Part shown: piece by piece, positions 57,400-64,000 of the stretch
Layout of the letters: each line of letters begins with the position of its first letter
How positions within the stretch are numbered: the first letter of the stretch is position 1
DNA from: Cricetomys ansorgei
Lineage: Eukaryota; Chordata; Mammalia; Rodentia; Nesomyidae
Reading direction: 5' to 3'
DNA length: 64,000 nt
Assembly (NCBI GenBank): GCA_026225945.1
Contig: JAMJFZ010001657.1
Location: 1,600,501-1,664,500 of the forward strand
Notes under the pieces: generated by a model
The model's input: only the letters and a program-made list of their open reading frames with translations
What the model was told of the DNA's origin: nothing
The model's database searches: none
Made by a program: the position numbers and the translations under genes

Positions 57400-57772
57400 T
57401 CGTGTGTGTGCATGCGTGTGCTCACGTGCACACGTGCATGGGTGCGTGTGGCATTAAGGAAGCAGACGCGTATATCGGTGCATGTAGATGTGGAGGCCAG
57501 AAGTTAGCTGTAAAGGAATGCTTTGCCAAAGCAGCCTTTTGTGCTGTAAAGCCCCTCCTCCTTTATGGTTACATGCTGCTTGGACTTCTGGGATTGGTAA
57601 GGCTGCTGGTCAAGAAGCCCAAGAGACCACAGTTGCCTCTGCCTCCCCAGCACAGGGATTAAAAGCACAAGCTACCACATCCAGCTGTTTACATGGGTTC
57701 TAGGAATTAAACTCAGGTCCCCAAGCTTGCACAGCAAGCACTTTGCTGACTGAGCCATTTCCCTAGCCTTTT
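57400..57772 (-). repeat. B4/B3-type SINE, antisense, with internal expansion
   Basis: A GT-rich tail (TGCATGCGTGTGCTCACGTG), ATGTGGAGGCCAGAAGTTAG, CTGCCTCCCCAGCACAGGG, GAATTAAACTCAGGTCCCC and GCTGACTGAGCCATTTCCCT. It begins 160 bases upstream of the Msra exon's acceptor. Confidence 0.8.
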
Positions 57773-58762
57773 ACTTGATTTTCAATCTCAGTGACAGAGC
57801 AGCTTAGACATCAAGCTCTGGCATGTTGTTTTAGAAATGAATGTATCAGATTGGACAACTGAAAAATGCTGGACTCCTAGTCAGAGGGTCCCTACTGCTG
57901 CTATCCACCCCTGGAGAACCAGGGAACCCCTGAAATCCCGGCTGAGTAGGGGTGCATCCCCCTGGTGACGTCCAACAATCAATGTATTGTTGAAGTTGGT
58001 ATTTAAGTAAGAAGAACAGCAGCAGGCCATGGCATCCCACTGTGATCCAAGCACTGTCTGGGGACAACTGCCTTGGGGACCCCCATGAGTGTCCAGTGCT
58101 TCTCAACAGCCCTTCAGCCCTGAAGTCCCCCCCACAGTCCAACACAAGGGCTGTCAGAGATGTTAGGGCTCCCAGTATACATTTGTTCTCAAGAACCCAA
58201 ACAGAGAACTCTGGAGAACGCTCCATCTGAGAGCACTGGATCATGTCCTTGGCAATGTTCAAATGTATTTACATACAGAACACATACGAGGATCAGCTAA
58301 ATCATGACATTCAGCCTCCTTGTGACTTAAGGGTCATAGTAGGGTCACTGAGCTCTGGGAAAGGCAACAAGGATACAACCTCAGTGAGGGACAGAGGACA
58401 GTGCTGAACCACAGAGCCATCTGGTCCAAGAGTGATGAGGCATGACAGCAGGTTGAAATAAGGACTGTGCCATAGGAGGCCTTAAGCTCCTATCCAAACC
58501 CTGGGCCTCTCACCACCCTCTGGGTCATTGCCCAGGTGATGCAGACCTTGTGAGTTTGTGAGGCCCCTGTTAGTTCACAGGATTCTACTGTTCATCTCAG
58601 GGGTTTCCCTTGGTTTGCAAGTAACAGAAAGAGAGAAGGGAAGGGGTCAGCTGGGGCTGGAGACAGGCAGCTGGCAGGCTCCTCTGCCAATATTGGACAT
58701 TATCAGAAGAGACATGATAGAAGGTCCAGGTGACCCTGTCAGGCTCATTCATAAGATCCCTG
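57773..58762. other. Unique intronic sequence
   Basis: Nothing recognised as gene or repeat. Confidence 0.4.
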
Positions 58763-58922
58763 CTCACGAGCCAGGCAGTACTGGTGCATGCCTTTAATCC
58801 CAGCACTCGGGAGGCAGAGGTAGGCAGATCTCTATGAGTTTGAGGCCAGCCTGGTCTACAGAGTGAGTTCTAGCCAGAGTTACAAAAGAGAAAAACCAAA
58901 CCAAACCAAACCAAAACAAGAT
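58763..58922 (+). repeat. B1 SINE with AAACC-rich tail
   Basis: GGCAGTACTGGTGCATGCCT, TTTAATCCCAGCACTCGGGA, GAGGCCAGCCTGGTCTACAG and a tail of repeated CCAAA units. Confidence 0.95.
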
Positions 58923-60284
58923 CCCTGATCATCACATCCCTGTAAACACGCAGAGACCAAGCTCTGCCCTATGGCTAGCCCAGGCCCATCCCTTAACCCT
59001 GACCATTGAGTTTGGAATGTCACTTTTACCCATGCTGGGAGTCAGAAACTACTTGCTTCAACCCACTACCCCACCTGTAAGAATTTAACCTGAGGAAAAA
59101 TGGAGGTGGGAAAAAAAGAGAATATACACAGCAGAACCTAATGTCCCACTTGTCACAAGGAAATCTCACAATCTGCTTAGAAATTGCATTCACAGCTTTA
59201 CCAAATGCAGCTTTTCCCTCTGGACTGGACATGACCATTGCCATCTCGAATCAGAGCAGCTGTGATCACCAGCACACACCCTCAAGAGATCAGGCTTATT
59301 ACCCTTCTTTCATGGAGCATGGTCCCTGCTCCTCAAGGCTATGTAAGAGGGAAACTGACTTGGTGAGGGATCCCAGTAGTATCGCTGCCTGAAAGTTGCC
59401 CGAGGGACTCTGAGTTGGGCAGCTTTTCTCCAGCCCTCCATGCTGCTGGTGGAACTCTCAGTGGTACAGTCAACCTATGTTCCTGTAACTCACTGGGTCA
59501 ACAAGCTGAACTTGGATGCAGTCCTTCCTTGACTCAGTGATGCCCTATGTACCTGGGTTCAATAGATGTGACAACAACGTATCTGAAGCACCATTTAGAG
59601 CAATGAAGAAATATAAGAAAATGTCTGCAGTACTGGCAACAGGAAACACTTTTACCACGCCATTCACATGGACTACAAGGACAATGGACTGAAATGCAGA
59701 CATTGAGAGGAAACTAAAAATACAGTGAATGTGCAGGATATTTCTATTTGTTCGATACTGCCTTTCTCCTTGTTAGATTCTTTTCTCATTGTCTAGGACG
59801 AAAATATTCCCAATTTAAAAAACTCACAAAATCCTAGACTTCTCTGTACACTTTTTCCTTCTGATTGGCTTTCTGGGCAGGCCAAGGCTTATCTATAGTT
59901 CGGGGGAAGCACACACAACAGAAGGTGCATCTCCTGTGGCGTTGTGGTGGCATAGGACCTGACTGCCTGTATCAATGCTTCAGGAACAGGCCACCATCTT
60001 GCCACCTCCTGGGCTTGCTTCTTCATGCCCCTGTACTCCCCACACATGCTGTGCCCCTGAGTCTAGCTAACTTCGCCTTCCATGCCCTCAAAATCACCCA
60101 CTCCTTCCCTTTTCCATACAAACTCGCCTTTTCTCAGTGTCCCTGGCCTCCCTGGCTGGCCTCCAGTGACTGCGTTTGTGTATCTCATGCCCATTCATTC
60201 TTCCCAATGTAAGCACAGCTATCTTTCAACATAAAAAAATAAAGTGTATGACATAAACTCCCAAGTGCACTACCGTATCCATCA
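58923..60284. other. Unique intronic sequence
   Basis: No gene or clear repeat recognised. Confidence 0.4.
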
Positions 60285-60635
60285 AAATTGGTGTTGCTTA
60301 TACAAAATACCCTAGCAGTCCTTTTCAGGGAGGAATGGTTCCTTTGGCTTAATCTCACAGTTTCAGTCTATCATGGTGGGAAGGCAAGATGGACTAGAGC
60401 GGCCCCTATCCTAGCAGCCAGGAAGCAGAGAGGACACCTGTGCTGTGGGCTCTTTCCTTTTCCTCTTTTACTCCACCAGGGCCCCCAAGCTACACGGTGA
60501 TGCCACCCAGACTCAAGGAAGCTTCTCCGTTCCTTTTGTTAATGGAATCATCTTCACAGACACACCCTGAGGCATGTTTTGTGAACCTTCTAGGCAAGTC
60601 TCACCACAATCAAACTGACAGTCAGGATTAACTCC
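60285..60635 (-). repeat. MaLR/ERVL-like LTR, antisense
   Basis: TTGGTGTTGCTTATACAAAA, TACCCTAGCAGTCCTTTTCA, GGAATGGTTCCTTTGGCTTA and TCAGTCTATCATGGTGGG fit the reversed LTR order, diverged. Confidence 0.6.
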
Positions 60636-60974
60636 ATCTCCCTCGTTATTCTGAGGCTATAGTTAACGCTTCTGCTGACCTTCAAGGTTCTGTAAGGGCT
60701 GGGTACCAAGTCCCTCCTCACTCTGCTACAGGCACTTCTGCCCTGCTCATTAGGGCAGCACTAAACATTCATGGTGCTACATGGACAAAGACCAAATATC
60801 CCAGTGAATGGTAAATCCAGGAAGGCAGTGGCCATCTCGCTATCCCATGATCCCACGTATAGTGACACAAAGGTGTTTAGTAAGTATTTGTTAAGCTAAT
60901 AAAAGAAGTAACAGCATTTAAAAGTCTCTTCAAGCCTATATGAAAGGTATTTCTTATTTGATCCAGTAAATGAA
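60636..60974. other. Unique intronic sequence
   Basis: A MIR-end-like phrase (GTTTAGTAAGTATTTGTTAA) at about 60870-60900; otherwise nothing. Confidence 0.4.
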
Positions 60975-60993
60975 CACACACACACACACACAC
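60975..60993 (+). repeat. (CA)n microsatellite
   Basis: Nine to ten CA units. Confidence 0.9.
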
Positions 60994-61189
60994 TGCTATA
61001 TCATTTAATGGGAGAAACAGTCTAAGAATGGATTATTAAACATGGTTCTGTATATTTACACAAACGAAGTTGGCCAAGACATCACTAACTTTGCAGTGAA
61101 ATCTTAGGGGACTGTCATCCACTATAGTCTGTTGTGACTCAAACATTGTTGTGACATATGACCAGATGAATTTTATCTGTCTGTGTGTA

Positions 61190-61476
61190 TATACGTATGT
61201 GGTGGGCGGTGGTGCACAAGAGTGTGTGTGTGAAAGAGAGTACATGTGGAAACCAGAGGACAACATTGTTGTTCCTCCAGTGCCACCTGCCCTTTCACTG
61301 GCCTAGAAGTCACCAATTAGGTTAGGCTGGCTGGCCAGTAAGCCCCAGGGATCTACCTATATCTGCCTCTCCAGCACTAGAGAGGCGAGAACACATTCCT
61401 ATACCTGGCTTTTTTTAAGTGTGTTCAGGTCTTCGTGCATGCAAAGGAAGTACTTCAACAACTCGGCCTTGCATAG
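61190..61476 (-). repeat. B4/B3-type SINE, antisense
   Basis: A GT-rich tail, TACATGTGGAAACCAGAGGA, TAGGTTAGGCTGGCTGGCCA, GCCTCTCCAGCACTAGAGAG and a degraded tRNA-like end. Confidence 0.85.
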
Positions 61477-61883
61477 TCCTATAATATACTTTTAAAAAAA
61501 TACAAAGAACATGTCTACTTCATATAGAGGTGAACACCTAAAATAGCCACTCAGAAACAATGCCCCAACGGGGGGCCTAGAAAGCAGGGAGCCAACATCT
61601 CACCCTCATGTGTTGGGGTCTCCTTCTTAGGGGCTTACCTCCTTGCCTCTGGGAAGACTGCAATGCTGAAGGAAGTAGATATGAAAATGTCCACACAGGA
61701 CCGGAAGGAGGAAGTCTGTGCTGTCTTCTCTGATGAGATGTCCCTGTCTCATCTCCTATTCTGGAGCCCAAGGCCCAAAGATAATCGTTTCTATAAATTG
61801 ATTTTGCATTTTCTTCTGGAATACAGATCATTGAGTCTTACACCAGCCCTGGAGCAGTATCTGCAGCATTAGCAAGCAAGAGA
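61477..61883. other. Unique intronic sequence
   Basis: Nothing recognised. Confidence 0.4.
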
Positions 61884-61953
61884 GAGGACAGGCTGGGGAG
61901 GACAGGCTAGGGAGGACAGGCTGGGGATGACAGGCTGGGGAGGACAGGCTGGG
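61884..61953 (+). repeat. 14-bp tandem repeat, five copies
   Basis: GAGGACAGGCTGGG repeated five times in exact register, with only CTAGG in copy 2 and GATGAC in copy 4 differing. Confidence 0.98.
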
Positions 61954-61974
61954 CTCTGGAAAGAGGCTGGCTGA

Positions 61975-62145
61975 CCTTGAATCTCTCCCAGGCCCTGGCT
62001 GTATGACCTTGACATATCACTTAACCTTCATGAGACTTTTTTTTTCATTTGGAAAACTTTCTACATTATATATTTAAATTACCTCACGGTGGCTTTGAGA
62101 ATTACGTTAGATATGTAAAGCCTGGCATGATGCAAATATTGCACA
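61975..62145 (-). repeat. MIR remnant
   Basis: TGTATGACCTTGACATATCA, CTTAACCTTCATGAGACTTT, TTTGAGAATTACGTTAGATA and TGTAAAGCCTGGCATGATG match the MIR order closely. Confidence 0.7.
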
Positions 62146-63084
62146 ACTGTCAGGCTAGCATTGGAATCTGCGTGGGAGATTTCTGTGTGAGTCAGGAAAC
62201 GGTGTGTCTTCTCCTCCACATCCGTGCTCATGTCAGACACCACCAATCACTCTCAGTATTCTCTCATCCCCAAATGTGACCTCAAAGTCCTTTCTCAATA
62301 TTAACAACCCAGAGAGTCAACTATCATTCAGGGACAGAACACGGAATAAAAATACCTAATATTCTGGGCCTGAGTGAATGTAACAGAAAGATGAGACAAA
62401 AAAAAAAAAAGCATTTGTTTTCCTCCTCACTTCTACCAATAAACTGCAGTAAAATCTCCTCAAAATGTTACCAAACCCCATGCAGCAATACCTCTCACCT
62501 ACAGAGGATGGAATCCTGGTAGATGCTTCCAGACAGTGCCAACCTTACATGTATTATGTTTTTTCTCCATATGACCAGCAGCCTTGCTACATAGTACCAG
62601 AATGAGCCTGTCCTCCCATGTTTGATTGTGGCTTTTTTGGGGAGGGGGGAGGTATTTTTGCTTTGTTTTGTTTTCCTCTGTGAGTTTGCCTTTTTGCTTG
62701 GAGTCTCCTTTGAATCAAGATTCATGAATTCTGGGGCCATGATTAAGTAAAATAATGGTTACCTTAACCCAAGTACCTCTGAACTGCAAGCATCCATCTG
62801 ATAGCCAAGATGGCTGCCAAGTGGCTAATGTATGGGAACCCAGGCGAAGAGCTCACCCATATCCTAGGCAAGGCAGGGTGGAATGATTCAATGGTTCATC
62901 ATCAACCTCAGAACAGTGCACAGCTGAAAACTTGTTAAGCTGCTTATTTCTAGAAATGTTTTCATTTGATTGTTTTGGACTATAGTTGATCCCAGGTCAC
63001 TAAAATTTCAAAAAGAAAAATTTCAAGAAAAGAAACAATCCAGCACACAGCTTTAGAATAAGGAGAGGGTAGTGTGTGTGGTGC
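62146..63084. other. Unique intronic sequence
   Basis: A poly(A) run (62398-62412) and a G/T-rich run (62638-62680). Nothing else recognised. Confidence 0.4.
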
Positions 63085-63230
63085 GGGTGGTATATAAAGA
63101 CTATGAGTTCTTAAAACCTAGACATGAGGGGAGGTAGAGGCAGGAGGATCCAGAGTTCAACCTCAGCTACCAGAATCTGAGGCCAGCCTTGGCTGTAGGA
63201 GACCCTGCCTCAACAAGCAAACAAAATCCA
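63085..63230 (+). repeat. Diverged B1/B4-like SINE
   Basis: GGGGAGGTAGAGGCAGGAGG, TTCAACCTCAGCTACCAG, GAGGCCAGCCTTGGCTGTAG and GAGACCCTGCCTCAACAAG. Confidence 0.75.
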
Positions 63231-64000
63231 GCAAGAAAGGATTTATCCCTGGAAGTCAAAAGAACACTTTCCATTGAAACTCTGCTATGGTGAAATATCT
63301 AAGGTATCTGGGGACCAGAGTTAACAATTTGGTGGTGACGTGGATGTTTGTAAACGGCAGTATTCACAAGTTTATGCTTCAAAATCAGTAGCTTGATTCA
63401 CACAGAAACTAGCTAGCTCACCAAACAGGAAAAAAAATGCTGCACTAGCTGGGTCTTCACTATTGATTACTGCAGGGAAGGACAGGAGGGGTGACAGGCA
63501 GAGACATCTGTGGACCAGTCACTGCAGGGTGGATGTCTCCAATCTGGCTGGCTGAGCACATGTGCCTGCCCCTGCTCCCTGCTCAGTGGGGGCCCTTCCA
63601 AAGCCATGTGTGCAGCTCATGGTGATGATGTGTCCTCTGCCAAGGGTATATGTGGTCGGGGGTGGATCTTCATCTATCCTGAAATAGCCTCATGGTTGCG
63701 GAACACAAAGGTTAATGTAAGCAAGGGTCAGAATCCACTCTGACGGGCATTTTGAAAGGGGCTCTGGGGACAAGTTCAAGGCTTCAGAAGAAGGCACTGC
63801 TGCCACTGGATTTTTTTTTTCTGTGAAAGCCTAAGATGTTCCAAAGGTTATGGCAGCTTCCTTTCTCAAACAAAGGACAGAAAACACTGCCTACTATTGT
63901 GTCTGCTATAATTCAGACCTATACAGAACCACCCAGCCCTGAGTTGCCTCGCTTGTATTCAAATTGTGATGGCTAAAACCTTTATCTTATGGATGGAGAG
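63231..64000. other. Unique intronic sequence
   Basis: No gene or clear repeat recognised. Confidence 0.4.

Larger units (their letters stand above)
57239..64000 (-). other. Msra: Msra upstream intron (partial)
   Basis: Sequence upstream, on the minus strand, of the exon at 57170-57238. The preceding exon, with the Met start and mitochondrial targeting peptide, is not present, so at least 6.7 kb of the previous intron lies here. Confidence 0.8.

Noticed and set aside
1..64000. Prokaryote-style systems (CRISPR, operons, insertion sequences)
   Set aside because: The split Msra gene with GT-AG introns, rodent SINEs and LTRs show a mammalian nuclear genome. Tandem arrays here have no spacer structure.

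Overview
The window reads as muroid rodent nuclear DNA. It is densely populated with B1, B2, B4 and ID-type SINEs, MaLR/ERVL solo LTRs, rodent Lx-type L1 3' ends and older mammalian L1M and MIR remnants. Long CA/GA/GT microsatellites are frequent and there are no compact multi-gene ORF arrays. I cannot decide between mouse-, rat- and hamster/vole-like species by eye; most repeats are moderately diverged and I saw no young full-length L1.

The only protein-coding gene I can support is Msra (peptide methionine sulfoxide reductase A), on the minus strand. Two exons are visible. One (57170-57238) encodes the segment just before the active site. The other (33707-33826) encodes the catalytic GCFWG block and the following [17 protein letters not shown] block. 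Both have intact splice sites and join in frame across an intron of about 23.3 kb. By family knowledge they are probably exons 2 and 3 of about six. The rest is intronic: more than 6.7 kb of the upstream intron (57239-64000), the 23.3 kb intron between the exons, and at least 33.7 kb of the next intron (1-33706), in which I found no further Msra exon.

Layout: 1-13 kb holds scattered B2-group SINEs, a GGAT-type tandem tract and an ERVL LTR. 13-22 kb holds fragmented L1M copies with nested SINEs. 22-29 kb is mostly unique sequence plus two striking tandem arrays: a G-rich minisatellite of about 25 copies at 23.8-24.6 kb and a TACACC/TATACC hexamer array at 26.85-27.13 kb. 29-33 kb holds a MaLR LTR, an ERVL LTR and simple repeats. 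33.7 kb is the catalytic Msra exon. 36.1-36.3 kb is a CpG-dense block with consensus plus-strand splice donors, followed by a MaLR internal region and LTR. 39-42 kb is a broken L1M into which an Lx 3' end, a B2 and an LTR have inserted, with an unusual inverted local duplication. 45.9-48.1 kb is a long decayed L1 ORF2 with two SINEs inserted, each with recognisable target-site duplications. 57.2 kb is the upstream Msra exon.

I found no new multi-gene system. The items most worth checking are the antisense-oriented CpG/splice-donor block, the inverted templated duplication, the G-quadruplex-forming minisatellite and the symmetric phase of both Msra exons.
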